DNA of 64,000 nt from Euglena gracilis (GCA_039621445.1 CP154955.1:31824542-31888541), one strand, 5' to 3'. Numbered from the stretch's first letter, positions 9,830 through 21,395 are shown. Notes: generated from the sequence alone by a model not told the origin. Made by a program: numbers and translations.

Positions 9830-11130
9830 AGCCCCCCCCCCCCTGGTCGGTGGGGGGTCGGTGGGTGGTCGGTGGGCTTAAAAATGGTCTGTGGCGGCCC
9901 CAAATCACCCGGAAATGCACTTATGGCCAGTTCTCCCCCCCCCAGGACCATGTCCTGGGGGGGTCCTGGGGGGGTCCTGGGGGGGTCCTTCGGAGGGTGC
10001 TGGGGGGGTCCAGGGGGGGTGCTGTAAGGGGTCCTTGGTGGGTCCCGCATTTTTTGGCAGAAATTTTGCAGCACAAGTTCAGGTTATTCTAAAGTGGGTA
10101 CCGCCCCCCGGTGGGTCCTGGGGGGGTCCTAGGGGGGAAACTGGCCATGACTCTCACGAGAGGCAGAAAACTCCCCCCTCCACCCCATCCGAGGTTTTCT
10201 TTCAGGGGGGGGTTTAAAAGTCGGCAGTTGACTCCGTAGCACAGAGTGGGTAGTTCGCGGTAGTTCGCCGACTAGTTGGCCAACTGGCTCCCCCCCCCCC
10301 CTGTCTCACCGACTAGCTGCCGACTAGGCCAACCGACCAATTGGCGTCGTCGGTCGGCCAACCAATTGGCCAGTCAGCCGACTAGCTAGACTAGTCAGCC
10401 CCCCCTTCCAGCCTGCCACCAAATAGTTGAAGGGTCAATCGACCAGCTGAAGGGTCGGTGACTGATGCGTGAAAAAGTGGTGTCTGCAGGGGACCAGCTA
10501 CCCCAAAGAGGCGCCCAACTAGGGTTAATACACATTGGGGGACCCTCGCTCGGCGCCTTCGGCGCCTCGCTCGGGTCCCCCAATGTTTTTAACCCTAGTT
10601 GGGCGCCTCTTTGTGTTCGCTGGGTCCCCTGCAGACACCAATTTAACGACGTTGAGGGGATGGGGTGGGACAGTTAGGGATGGAAACTTGACCCTAACCC
10701 TACTCCTTTAAATAACGTCATCAACTTTTCAAGTTCTGAATTGCAGCGGCCTTCGGCCGCTGCACGGCCTTCGGCCTTCGGCCAGGCGGCCTTCGGGGCG
10801 GATGGCGGTAGCCTGGGGGGGGGGTAGTCGGTCGACTTATGGTCGGTAGCTGGTTGGCGAGACGGGGTGGGGGGTGTTGGGTAGTTGGCCGACTGGTTGG
10901 TCAGAATTGCAGCAGCCTTCGGCTGTTGCGGTGGCCCTTGGCCGCTGCGCGGCCTTCGACCAGGAGGCCTTCGTGGCCTCCGCATGGCAGTAGACTGGGG
11001 GGTGGGGGGGGGAGTCGGCCGACTAATGGTCGGTAGCTAGTTGGCGAGACGGGGTAGGTAGGGTATTTGGTAGTCTGACTACCCACTCTAATGTACTAAC
11101 GGGTCAGTATCGCCGACATTTAAGTCTCGC
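9830..11130. other. GC-rich simple-repeat region, no gene
   Basis: GGGGGGTCCT runs (9955-10020), AGTTGGCCAACTGG-type palindromes (10220-10400), a GGGTCCCC...CGCCTTCGGCGCC foldback (10490-10640), and two tandem copies of a CTTCGGCCGCTGC-TCGGTAGCTGGTTGGCGAGACGGGG type unit at 10735-10875 and 10905-11055. Nothing codes for a recognisable protein. Confidence 0.6.
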
Positions 11131-11159
11131 TGAAGAAAATCCCATGCAAACAGGTCGGT

Positions 11160-11870
11160 GGCTGGTCGGTGGTCACAAACATCGTCTGTGGCGGGCCCAA
11201 ATCACCCGGAAATGGTCCGGATGGGTCCAAATAAGTGTCTTACACCAACATAAACACCCCCAGATGGAAATCTTTGGACGGTGGGGGGTCGGTGGACCCT
11301 TGATGGCGGCCCGGAGGGGTAAAAAAACAATGATGAAACAGGGATTACATGAGAATCCTTTAGAAATGCAAGCATTCTGCATCACGAGAGGCAGGAAACT
11401 CCTCCCTCTACCCCCATCCGAACGTCAAATAACAAAATCCCTTCTGAGTTGGCAACATACTCGGGGGATAAGTTGTTTTTGTGGCTCACTTTTTTTATAG
11501 GCGGGGGGGCTCCGCCCCCCCGCACCCCCCCTCAAATAACAAAACCCCTCTATGTTGGCAACGTACTTGAAGGGCTAAATCCTTTTGTACAAAATTTTGC
11601 AACTATATTGAAAATCCGATGGGGAGAGGTGTTCTTTTGCCAAAGGTGGCCCAAAATGGGCAAATCCCCCCCACGTTTTTGCATATTCACCCCCGATTGG
11701 GGGGTTCTGGAGCCATTTAAGTGGGTTTTGACTGGTTTTGGGGTGATTTGGACAAAAAAAATTTCCGGGGGGGCTTAAATTTCCAGAAGGGGGGGGGGTA
11801 GTGCAAAAAAATGGAGGTCGGGCCGACCAGGTCGGCCCGACCTCCACAGCGACCACCTCCAGAAATCCGC
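11160..11870. other. Repeat remnants, no gene recognised
   Basis: The piece 11160-11290 repeats words of 9850-9930 (GGTCGGTGGTCA, CAAATCACCCGGAAATG). A small foldback TAGGCGGGGGGGCTCCGCCC lies near 11500. The end (11815-11940) is the inverted counterpart of 9580-9795. Confidence 0.5.
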
Positions 11871-12094
11871 TCGGGGCCGCCCGAACCGGCGTTCTAGAAC
11901 ACAGTTCCGTGGTCCTAACCGGCGTTCTGGACACAGTTGTTGAAACCGTGGATTAGGGGCTCTGGCTTCACGCCCGAACCGGCGTTCAAGGAACCCAGGC
12001 CAATTTCGCCCTAAATACCCATTTTTCTAACATTTTGGAGCATTTTTGGGCTCCTTTGGGCGCATGGCCATGTCGATCGGCCCATTGAAGTTTT

Positions 12095-12480
12095 CACAGA
12101 TCTGGTGCCATGTTACCCATCGATCGAAAGCTCTTCTCAAGTGCATTTGGCAGATGGCCACAGGATTCAGCAATAATCCATACAGCGCTTATTTTCAGCG
12201 ATCGTGCATTCCAAAATTTGACATCCTAATTTGTGAAATCCCACACCTTAGGTGCCATACAGCATATCAATTGAAAGCTCTCGCCAAGGCCTTTCATTTG
12301 GTACCCACAGAACTCAGCTATACTGCAGAGCACTCTGAAAATCGCGATCGCATTTCCCGACCCTGTTTGCAAAGTCGAAATTCCGATGTTTCACCAGCCA
12401 TGTTGCCCATCGATCGAAAGCTCTTCTCAAGGGCTTTCAGCAGATGGCCTTAGATTTCAGCCGTGCTGCATGGTATTCTA
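12095..12480 (+). repeat. Three tandem degenerate units of about 145 bp
   Basis: The core CCATGTTACCCATCGATCGA, AAAGCTCTTCTCAAG, then GGCAGATGGCC occurs at about 12108, more degenerate at 12250, and again at about 12399. Spacing is about 145 bases. The outer units are more alike than the middle one. The open frame running through it is repeat-derived. Confidence 0.75.
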
Positions 12481-12639
12481 TTTCAAAAATTCCCTAAATT
12501 TGGCCAAATGGAAATTGTTGCACAAAATACCCCAATATATGGCCAATTACCCCCCAAAAACTGCTCAGATGTGATTGCCACATGTCTACTAAGCATTTTG
12601 AACACTTTTTGGCACTTTTTATTTTCGGTCCCCTGGACG

Positions 12640-12770
12640 CCATCTTCCTGCCCGAACCGGCGTTCCAGAACGCCGGTTCGGCGCAAAACTTTCTGCGCCG
12701 AACTGGCGTTCTGGAACGCCGGTTCGGGTGTGAAGCCAGAGCCCCAATACACGGTTTCAAACATTGGAAT
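12640..12770. repeat. GAACCGG foldback family, copy 3
   Basis: The left arm GCCCGAACCGGCGTTCCAGA faces the right arm with GGAACGCCGGTTCGGG. The typical flank with TACACGGTTTCAAACATTGG follows. Confidence 0.75.
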
Positions 12771-13144
12771 GGTTTCAAACAACAAAAGTAGGAATAATGC
12801 CATAAAAATGGCTGATTTTGACTAACATTGCGGTAAAACAACCAAAGGACTGGTTTTTGTGACAATTTGGCTGATGTTAGGTTCATCCTTGTGAGCAAGG
12901 AAGGGAAATTTGAAACCATCATTTTTGCTGTTTTCTTTTGCCTTCTTTTGCCCGTTTTTTTTTTTGAAATGAAAAATAAAAAAACAAAATTTTTTTTTTA
13001 TAAAAAGAACAAAAAATGCTGACAAATGGGGTTACAACCATTATTGCCATCAATGCGCTCCCCACATTAGCCCGATTTTTGGCTCTTCTCTATTCACACG
13101 AAATTTCTGATCATTCACTGCGTTCAGTTTATCTACCTAAAGAT

Positions 13145-13275
13145 GTCTCCCAGACACTGGATTCACGCCCGAACCGGTGTCTGGGACACCGGTTCGGGCA
13201 GGAAATTCTCCGCCCGAACCGGTGTCCCAGACACCGGTTCGGGCGTGAACCCAGAGCCCCCATACACGGTTTCAA
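13145..13275. repeat. GAACCGG foldback family, copy 4
   Basis: GTCTCCCAGACACTGG, CCGAACCGGTGTCTGGGACA and GTCCCAGACACCGGTTCGGG alternate in inverted order. The copy runs into a TACTATAC/TATAA microsatellite at 13275. Confidence 0.75.
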
Positions 13276-13760
13276 TATACTATACTATACTATACTATAC
13301 TATAATATAATATAATATAATATGATATGATATATGTAATAATAATATATAATATAATATAATAATACAATATACTACAATATAATATAATATACCATGC
13401 CCCCCCATATAAGACCCCCCCATATAAGACCCCCCTGGGATTTTGGCTCCCGAGGGGGGGTCTTATATGGGGGGGGCATGGTAATATAACATAATGTAAT
13501 ATAATATAATGGGGGTGTTCCCCCGCGTCCCCCCCGCGTCCCCCCCCGCGTCCTCCCCCCCGTCCCGGATTTTGGCCGGGCACGGTTTTTGGCCGACCAA
13601 AGGAAAATTACATACAAATTTAGGTGACGCCAAAGAAAACATGTGGGGGTGGTTGGGCCACGGTTCCCCCCCGCGCCCCCCCCCCCCCGCGTCCCCCCCA
13701 CGTCCCGAACCACCCCCAATATAAGATAAGATAATATAATATAATGTAATATGATACATA
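13270..13760. repeat. (TATAA)n tracts around a poly-C capped MITE
   Basis: AT pentanucleotide tracts at 13270-13395, 13482-13512 and 13722-13758 enclose a small MITE (13397-13482). Its ends are CATGCCCCCCCATATAAGAC and GTCTTATATGGGGGGGCATG, with the word repeated directly once at the left and a GGCTCCCGAGGGG word inside. The 13540-13720 segment is C-rich with GTCCCCCCCGCG runs. This is the same nesting as at 8.6-9.1 kb. Confidence 0.8.
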
Positions 13761-13764
13761 GTTG

Positions 13765-14162
13765 GCAACCTGTTTTTTTTTGGACTTTGTTTTTTTTGTT
13801 TTTTTTAATTCTAACAATGTTTTTTTAAAAAAAACAAAAAAAAAGGCCAACAAGGTTTTGCTCGGAAAATTTTTTGAATGCATATTTTCAATCATTTTTG
13901 GCAAGTTTTGGGGCATTTCTGCCAAAAATTTCCTTAAACAAAAAATGAAAAAAGTCCTAAAGTTGCATTTTTTGCATTTTTTGAATGTTTTTGACCATTT
14001 TTTTTGGCAATTTTTGAACTTAGTTGGATTCGAAGTATGGTTTGGGTGCTTCATAACGAGTTTTTTTCAATGAAATTTTCCTTTTGTTTTTTTGATGTTT
14101 TTTTTGGCGTTTTTTTATTAAAAAAAACGTTGTTTTTTTTAAAAAAAAAATGCCAAGTATGA
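13765..14162 (+). repeat. Direct copy of 17672-18070
   Basis: About 395 bases recur at 17672-18070 in the same orientation. Both begin with a T-rich GTTTTTTTTTGGACTTTG-type stretch, continue through AACAATGTTTTTTT and TTTTTTGAATGC, include ATTCGAAGTATGGTTTGG or a close variant, and end in AAAATGCC. An AT microsatellite lies within 60 bases downstream of both copies. No target duplication or coding capacity was seen. Confidence 0.8.
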
Positions 14163-14495
14163 TATGATCTAATGTAATATAATATAATATGATATACAGC
14201 CGGCAGACACAATTGTTGGACCCCGCTGGACATTTTCGTTGGCCCCCGCTGGGCAGGAAATGGGAGACTGGGGGACTTTTCTGTAGAAGCCCCGGGGACA
14301 CAAATAGAAAACCCCCCGGCCCATGAAGTTTAGGCCCCGATGGACACTTTTTGCAGGGAAACCCGTGTGAAACCTGGAACTGAAAATTCCACGGCAGACG
14401 CTGCGATCCAAATGAAATTAGATGGAATGTCTTTGAGAGTCTGAGTATTTGATCATCTTCCCCCCAAAAGGTGGAGTTAAGCTACAACTCCCAAA

Positions 14496-14856
14496 GTGTC
14501 ACAAATGTGGAGGGCAGAGGGATCATCCAGTAACTTCTCCGAAGCTGTTCCACACTGTCTCTCATTACAATGCCACACATTCACATTGATGACCAAACTT
14601 TCTGTCTGTAAATTAAATTTTCTGAAGCAACCTTTCTTGGTAGCAATGAACCCTAAACATTGCAACTGTGGTTTGTGTCCGTGTTTGAACAAATATGCAA
14701 AAAAAATAACCTTCAAGCTTAAACAGCTTTGTGTCCACTGCGTATCATGCAAAGCAAGAGGCAACAGCGGCTGTGACGGGGTACACAGCTTTTCAAAAGC
14801 ACTAAACTCACCTCAATTTAGATCATGTGAAAATACAATGTACAGCTTTTTATGGG
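14496..14856 (+). pseudogene. Cysteine-rich open frame interrupted by a transposon
   Basis: The frame reads through several cysteine pairs: HCNCGLCPC and then CVHCVSCKARGNSGCDG. It is broken at 14857 by the hAT-type element that follows. A second frame just upstream contains KCHKCGGQ. Cysteine spacing of this kind suggests metal binding, as in DNA-binding or transposase N-terminal domains. I do not recognise the family. Whether the frame continues at 15901 is unclear because the joined frame soon meets stops. Confidence 0.3.
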
Positions 14857-15892
14857 TAGGGTTGTGCCTGGACTGGAAAAATAAAATATTTTTCAATTCA
14901 ATTGAAAAATTTCATGAAAAATTTCAAAAAATTGAAAAATATTTTGAAAAATATGACGGAGCTTGTTCTTGAGCCGTAAAGGAAATCCCAGTGTCAACGC
15001 ATGCATTTGGGAAATGAATTTGACCAACCCCAGGGGTGGAGGTTGTAAGGCTTCTAAAGTGCCTTTGTGTGGGCTGAATTTCAATTCAAAATCGTGATTT
15101 GCTTTTACACCAATGAAATGATACACCAACAAAGACCCGTGGCCATGTAAATCTTGTAGACCCCCCTGGGGTTCTGTTTGCAGGGATAACGGGAAAAAAC
15201 CCGGAACCCCCCTCCCCCCCTTGTTTGGTTAACTTCGGAAGTGAACAGGGGTTGGTGCACCTGTACTGCAGGGGTAGTGCAGCCAGGTACACCCCGTGTA
15301 CCTGGCCGTACTTGTTTACTTCGGCCGAAAACCAGAACGATGGGAGACACCAATTAAGGCACTTTTCAAAAAAAAATCGGCGCCTTCGGCGCCAAACCCC
15401 CACTCCGGGAAGTCAACACGTCCATCCAGTTCATTTTGGAAGTGAACGGGGGGTTCCCAGCCCCCTCCCCCCCCCGTGTACCTGGGCTCCGGGGGAACTG
15501 TGGCCCAACTACTCCCACACGCTATCTTTGATGTCACTGAAATTTGTGTAGAAAACACTCGGAAAAATGTGCCTGGTCAAAATCCGGGACGCAGGGGGGG
15601 GGGGACGTGGGGGGGAACACCCCCTTCGCGGTTTGCACTGGTGTTGGATGGCGCAAGGGTCTCAGGTGTTAATTAATCATTTGCACAGATATTCTCACAC
15701 GTCACGGCATCCTTTTGTGGAAGAAAATGTTCCTAAACTTGACTTTTCTTGTGGCAGCCCCTTCTGTAAGCTGCCAACATGTGTGAAAAGAAATGATATT
15801 TTTCAAGTTTGAAAAATAAAAAATATATTTTTCAATTTTTCAATTGAAATTTTTCAATGAAAAAAATCATTTATTTTTCAGGCACAACCCTA
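14857..15892. mobile_element. Non-autonomous hAT-type element, 1,036 bp
   Basis: The 8-bp word TTTATGGG is present at 14849-14856 and again at 15893-15900. Between them the ends are perfect 14-bp inverted repeats, TAGGGTTGTGCCTG on the left and its complement on the right, followed on both sides by AAAAATAAA. An 8-bp target duplication and TAGGG-type ends are characteristic of the hAT superfamily. The interior has no transposase; it contains a GCCTTCGGCGCC word and poly-C stretches. Perfect ends and an exact duplication suggest a fairly recent insertion. Confidence 0.85.
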
Positions 15893-16237
15893 TTTATGGG
15901 TCATTTAACAGAACCGGTGGTCTCTTTGCCGACCAACATCCAAAACACTCTCTCCATTTTTACGAATGTCACCATCTTTTCACAAATGTTTCTCAAAAAA
16001 AAGCTGGTTGCTCCCAAACATCCCTGGAGAGGCCCGGGATGTTTGTGATGTGGTTGTGATGTGGTGTGTCCGTAGTGTGTCCTGGCCGTCAGGCCACGAG
16101 GTGTTTGCAATATGTTTGCATATATCCTCCCCCACCGTCGTTGGTGACACTTGGAGACACTCAACAATCATCTGGTACGACTGCTCTTGTGATCTTTCTG
16201 TTCGTTTCCCTCTGGGTGGTGAAAACGGTTTTTTGGC

Positions 16238-16506
16238 AGATAAACGTGTTCAGTCCACGTGTACAATATCAATAAACGTGTTCAGATCACGATTTTTTTT
16301 GTGCAGGAAAACGTGCTCAGTCCACGTTTACAGTGTCAATAAACGTGTTCAGATCACGATTTTTTGCACAGGAAAACGTGTTCAGTCCACGTGTACAGTG
16401 TCGACAAACGTGTTCAGTCCACTCCACGTGTATTGTCGCTGTACACGTGGACTGAACACGGTTTTTCACGACACTGTACTTCGTGGACTGAACACGGTTT
16501 CAAGGT
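16238..16506. repeat. Tandem and inverted repeats of a CACGTG-containing unit
   Basis: AAACGTGTTCAGTCCACGTG and its variants (with ATCACG in place of CCACGTG) occur about seven times, the last two as inverted copies (CACGTGGACTGAACACGG). The unit is about 28-65 bases. CACGTG is also a common transcription factor site, but here it is simply part of the repeated unit. Confidence 0.8.
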
Positions 16507-16776
16507 GTGAGATCGCAACAGCCCACCAATCTGGCCTCCTCCGTCTCTCAGTTCCCCAAGTTCACAGCCTTCATTGCTCCTATGGCAGCGAAGGCTTTGG
16601 ACAAGGAGGCTACTGGATGGAAGGGCCATCCATCCAACACCGCTCTCACTGAGGAGGAATTGATTACGGTGGTGGCGGCGGTTGAGGAGAAAAGAATTTT
16701 TGGATGTCCAACGTCGGAACGTGCTGTGCCTTGGTTTTACCACTGCGTACATGGCCGAGGCCCCTCCATATGCTGA
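16507..16776 (+). CDS. Unrecognised ORF (X2), relative of the split ORF at 7.2-8.0 kb
   Basis: A 90-residue open frame beginning at a GTG with no upstream ATG, so it is probably an exon or fragment. It contains SSVSQFPKF, then APMAAKALDKEATG, then TEEELITVVAAVEEKR. The same series of motifs occurs in the joined X1 frame (SSVSQFPQF, AKKAQEAKG, DELLTVLKAA). The similarity starts at SSVSQFP and ends near VVAAVEE. Conservation of protein motifs between two places 9 kb apart supports coding. The function is unknown; the last 25 residues have no counterpart in X1. Confidence 0.4.
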   Translation: MRSQQPTNLASSVSQFPKFTAFIAPMAAKALDKEATGWKGHPSNTALTEEELITVVAAVEEKRIFGCPTSERAVPWFYHCVHGRGPSIC

Positions 16777-16899
16777 GGGTGCCCCCCTCATTCAACTAAG
16801 GTTGCTCGATTTATCTACATCGACAGGGCCGAACGATTTTTGCCGATTAATTGGGGGGTGAGAACGTTTACGAACGATTAATGCCCCCTCAGGTTTTCC

Positions 16900-17670
16900 C
16901 ATCGTTAAGACATCATGATGAGGGTCTTGAGCTGACCTTGGAACTTGGGGTGGAAGGGAACATCTCCAGCCATGTTGATTTCCATCATGATTCTTTGGCA
17001 CTTTTTCATGCAGTGCATAATTTGGGGGGGAAAAACTCGACTTCCTGGCTTTTTGTTCGCAAATAATCTTAATCGTTTGGCATCCTTGATTGTTAATTAA
17101 ATTGACCAGCCTTAGAACAACCTCCAGTCCCCACTTCATTGATAGAGAAACCATTGAAAAAAAAAGGATGGACAAAAAATATCAAATGGGGCACATGAAG
17201 AGCAGTTTTGGATGGAGGCAGTTGTTGATTTTGCCTTCGACGATGGTGGCCGAGATCGATGGCATTTCACTGCTTGGGGTTGGAGTTCTTTTGTTCAGCA
17301 GTGGGCAACATGTGGGCAAAAATTAAAAGGTGACAAGCAAGGAAAAATTTTGGTCACTTGTCAAACAAGAAAACAGTCTGTAATGGGTGGTGTGGGAAAG
17401 GGGTCAAGCAGTGACATTGTCAGAACAACCCACAGGCATGAGGTAAACAAAAACTGTAAGAACGGAAAGGGGGGGAAAATCACGAGTCCCGCACATAATG
17501 TCCACGCGGGCTCAACAAAAATGTCCATGCGGGCCTAAACCTCTTGTCCATTGGGGACCAATAATGGTGGCCACGGGGGTTCTTGGGGAGGTGTCCGTGA
17601 GGGACAACAAAACTTGTCCAAAAGGGATCTTCATTTTGTCCCAAATTCCCAACTTGGGTGCATAGTGGGC
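16900..17670. other. No recognisable gene; weak open frames
   Basis: A plus-strand frame 17212-17538 (FDDGGRDRWHFTAWGW near its start) has an unbroken 108 codons and protein-like composition, but I find no family for it. The rest has no long frame. Confidence 0.3.
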
Positions 17671-17671
17671 A

Positions 17672-18070
17672 TGCCTGTTTTTTTTGACGTTGTTTTTTTT
17701 GTTTTTTTTTATTTCTAACAATGTTTTTTTTAAAAAAAACAAAAAAAAACGCCCACTAGGTTTTGCAAAGAAAAATTTTTGAATGCGTATTTTCGGTCAT
17801 TTTTGCAACTTCTGGGTCAGTTTTGCCAAAAACTGCCTCCCATAAAAAATGGAAAAAGTAATAAAATTGCATTTTTTCTGCTTTTTTGGATGTTTTCGAC
17901 CATTTTTGGCACTTTTTTGAACTGAGTAGGATTCAAAGTATGGTTTGGGTGTTTCATAACGAGTTTTCTCAATGAAATTTCCCTTTTGTTTTTTTTGATG
18001 TTTTTTTAGTGTTTTTTTAAAAAAAACACGTTGTTTTGTTTTTTTTTAAAAAAAACAAAAAAAAATGCCC
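17672..18070 (+). repeat. Second copy of the 395-bp repeat at 13765-14162
   Basis: See 13765-14162. Differences are scattered point changes and run lengths in T tracts. Confidence 0.8.
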
Positions 18071-18166
18071 ACTTTGCTTGGGTGTCCGCTAGCTGTAATA
18101 CAATATAATGTAATATAATACAATGCAATACAATACAATACAATACAATATAATATGATATAATAT

Positions 18167-18629
18167 ACTGGCGGTGGCTGAAAACTTCCCCCCCCCTAGG
18201 GCCGCATTTTTCGGACCATTTCAGGGGGGGGGGGGAAATTTTCGGACCCCTGGGAGCTTAAGCCCCGGCCGTGTCACAGAGAACCATGGAATCTGAACCT
18301 AAGATGGACATATCACCTGTTGGTGCACAAAACTCAAATATGGCTGTTTGTTGAAGACCATTTTGCATTGGAGTACAACATTTGTTTCATCATGCATGGT
18401 TCACAAGGACAAAAACTCGCTACCAAGGCATGTATAAAAAAGGAATTCCTTCCAAAAAGCCCTTGCCTTGCGCCTTTGTTGACCTTTTTGAAGAGGGGGA
18501 CCGGGCTTTTTCAAGGGGGGGGGAAATTTTCGGACCCCTGGAAGCATAAGGTAGAACCGCCAAAATCTGGCCGATTTTAGGGGGGGGGTAAATTTTGGGG
18601 GGGGGGGGGAGTTTTCAGCCACTGCCAGT
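18167..18629. mobile_element. 460-bp MITE, copy 1
   Basis: The ends are inverted: ACTGGCGGTGGCTGAAAACT on the left and AGTTTTCAGCCACTGCCAGT on the right, each followed inward by a C or G run. AATAT flanks both ends, but this lies in an AT microsatellite so the target duplication is not certain. The interior (TCACAGAGAACCATGGAATC, then GGCTGTTTGTTGAAGACC) is nearly identical to 19812-20275. It has no coding capacity. Confidence 0.8.
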
Positions 18630-18848
18630 AATATAATACAATATAATACAATATAATATGATATAATATAAGTATAATATGATATAATACAATACCATAT
18701 ATTATAATATAATATAGTATAATATAATACAAATAATATAATATAATATAATATAATATAAATATAATATAATATAATATAATATTATAATATATTATAA
18801 TATAATATAATACAATACAATACAATACAATATAATATAATATATTTT
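18605..18848. repeat. (TATAA)n microsatellite, about 220 bp
   Basis: Almost pure ATAAT pentanucleotide repeat with occasional ATAC interruptions. Smaller tracts of the same motif at 8.6, 13.3, 14.2 and 18.1 kb adjoin MITEs in most cases. Confidence 0.9.
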
Positions 18849-18899
18849 TATGTTTGTAAATGCACTATATGCAGGGGGGAAATGCGCTGGACGGCCCTC

Positions 18900-19000
18900 G
18901 GAAAAAATGCGTAAAAATGCGCAAAAAATGCGCAAAAAATGTGCTGAGTTTGTGACATTCCTAAGGGAAAAAGGACGTAGAAAAATTTCCAACAGTAAAC
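18900..19000 (+). repeat. AAAAATGCGC repeats, left block
   Basis: AAAAATGCGC occurs four times from 18905 to 18945. The same word forms a longer block at 19345-19570. Confidence 0.6.
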
Positions 19001-19339
19001 CCAAAATTAAACCAAAATCACCAAAAAGAGCTGAAATGAAGGCATTTTGGCGAAAAAAACGCATGACCAAGGCGTCACTCTCCGTTCACCATAACCAACA
19101 ATGTCAGCCATGGTTGCCCCTTACTTGTGACCAGGGGAGTGGGGTTACGTGTCAAATGTGGGGTCTCTAAAACCCCTAGTGTCCTCATCGTCATTGGATG
19201 AGTACCCACACCTCATCACCCAAGGGTTTTCTCTTGAGGTGGGTCCCTTGGGTGGAAAAAAAAAGTGCGAAAATGGGTTCGTTGGTTACAGAAATGGGTC
19301 AGTTGAACGTGGGCAAAGTTTGGTGAGCATATGATTTGG

Positions 19340-19575
19340 GTGGAAAATGCGCAAAAAAGGCAAAATGTGCAAAATTGGGCAAAAAATGCTCAAAACATGC
19401 GCAAAAATGGAAAATGTGCAAAATTGGGCAAAAAATGCGCAAAAAAATGCGCAAAAAATGGAAAATGTGCAAAAACGGGGGGGAAATGTGCAAAAAAAGC
19501 GCAAAAATGCGCATTTTTGAAAAATTGACAAAATTCCGCAAAAAAAAGCGCAAACATGCGGAAAAATGCGCAACG
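19340..19575 (+). repeat. AAAAATGCGCA/AAAATGTGCA array
   Basis: About 15 copies of a 10-22 base unit built on AAAAATGCGC or AAAATGTGCAAAATTGGGC. The lysine- or phenylalanine-rich frames running through it on both strands are translations of the repeat. Confidence 0.75.
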
Positions 19576-19811
19576 CATTCCCCCCCCCCCTGTGTATGTT
19601 TGTTGTCCCCCGAAGCCATTGTTGACGGGGTTGTCAACAACCGTGACCATATTGTCAAGGCCACAAATTTCGCAACCACCGGCGTTCGATCTCATTGTAG
19701 AGACCAACACCCAAAAGAGTAATTCTCAATTGAAGGGTCGGCAAGAGATCATTTGGCTTCCAGATCCCCAAAAAGGTGGACAGGAAAGAGCTGGCTTTGG
19801 GTCACATGTGA

Positions 19812-20275
19812 CTACTGGCGGGGGCTGAAAACTCCCCCCCCCCCCTTAGGGCCGCATTTTTCGGACCATTTCAGGGGGGGGGGGGATTTTCGGACCCCTG
19901 GGAGCTTAAGCCCTGGCCGTGTCACAGAGAACCATGGAATCTGAACCTAAGATGGACATAGCACCTGTTGGTGTACAAAACTCAAATATGGCTGTTTGTT
20001 GAAGACCATTTTGCATTGGACTACAATATTTGTTTCATGATGGTTCACAAGGACAAAAAATCGCTACCACGGCATGAAAAAAAAAGAAGAATTCCTTCCA
20101 AAAAGCCCTTGCCTTGCGCCTTTGTTGACCTTTTTGGAGGGGGGGACCGGGCTTTTTCAGGGGGGGGGGAAATTTTCGGACCCCTGGAAGCATAAGGTAG
20201 AACCGCCAAAATCTGGCTGATTTGAGGGGAGCGGAAATTTTCGGGGGGGGGGAAGTTTTCAGCCACTACCTGTAG
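19812..20275. mobile_element. 460-bp MITE, copy 2
   Basis: This copy is nearly identical to 18167-18629 inside. The left end reads ACTGGCGGGGGCTGAAAACT and the right end AGTTTTCAGCCACTACC. It sits outside any microsatellite, which confirms that the unit ends at the ACTGGC words. Confidence 0.8.
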
Positions 20276-20279
20276 TGTG

Positions 20280-20990
20280 GCCTCACATACAACGTCACAT
20301 GTGACCTATTTTTAGAACTTTTGGGTCCAAAAATAGGTCCAATTAGGAATTTATCACCCATTTTCGGCAATTTTGATTCCTAATTCGGCTGCCAATTCCT
20401 AATTAGGTGCCATTTTTTGGTTCCCACCGGGATGCGGAAACCCTCCATGTGTGGGTCGGGGGGGGGGGCGCGGGGTGGGGGGGTACACCCCCGACAGGTT
20501 GCAAAGAAAGGACGTCTTCAATTTGTTTGATGGAACATTGAATCGGAACCGCCTCTTCAACATTTCCCTTGGTTCAGAAGACAAAATTCATTTTTCTGGA
20601 GAAATATACGTGTTCCTGGACTGAATTCTGTGGGTTTTGGCCGCCTGGTCAAGGTTCAACATAAGTTTTATATGCCAAATTGCAGGTGAGTGTGGAAAAA
20701 AAAATAAGATCCACCGGAAGACAAAAAAAAGCATCAGTTCCATGCAATTTCCTTTGGAAAAAAACAGAATGGCATAATCAATGACTCTCGGAACAGAGCT
20801 CATGGCAAGGGCCAGTGTTCTTCATGCGGTCGACCATTTTTTCCCGTGGTTTTCTCTCATTGTGAATGGAGACCCACAATTTTGATTTTTGGGTACCCCC
20901 CCAAAAATTTTGGGCCGATTTTTGGACCCCCCCCAAGAATAAAAAAAAGAAACCAACCTTGAAAAGATACTCTCAAAATACCTTGAAAGT
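20280..20990. other. No gene recognised
   Basis: The stretch holds CCTAATTAGG-type short repeats at 20340-20410 (compare 40.0-40.7 kb), a G-run at 20455-20490, and no recognisable protein frame. Confidence 0.4.
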
Positions 20991-21004
20991 CGAAATGTCC
21001 AGAG

Positions 21005-21395
21005 CATAAAATTTTTTTCTGACCCCCGGGGAAGAGGGGGTCACTCCACTTTTTTAAAAACCAGTTGGTCACTCTTTTTTTTTTGTTGCAAAACTAGTCA
21101 CTACCCCCCTCTGGGGGGGGGTCGACCACTCAAAAAAAAACGGCCACTTTCCAGTCACTTTAGGCCAAAAAAATTTTCCCTGGAACCAAAGGCGCCGGGG
21201 CCACTCAAGCCATTTTTACCCACCTATTTGAACTTCAAATGCTTATAAACATCTAAATGTCTTGAATTTTCTCTAATTCCTGGCCGACCTCCCTCCCGGG
21301 GGGAGGGAGTCCTGCCCAAAAATCAGCTAGTCACTCTGAAAAAACAGTCAATCACTCCGGGGGAGGGGGGTCGGTCAGTGCTTAAGCAATTGACT
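21005..21395 (-). mobile_element. C-capped hAT-like MITE, copy related to 27076-27422
   Basis: Read on the minus strand it starts CAATTGCTTAAGCACTGACC and continues through GAGTGATTGACTG, AGTGGCC, GGCGCC and AAGTGACTGGAAAGTGGCC. This is the same order as the element inside intron 3 of the carrier gene. The far end is diverged, and no target duplication was found here. Confidence 0.65.
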
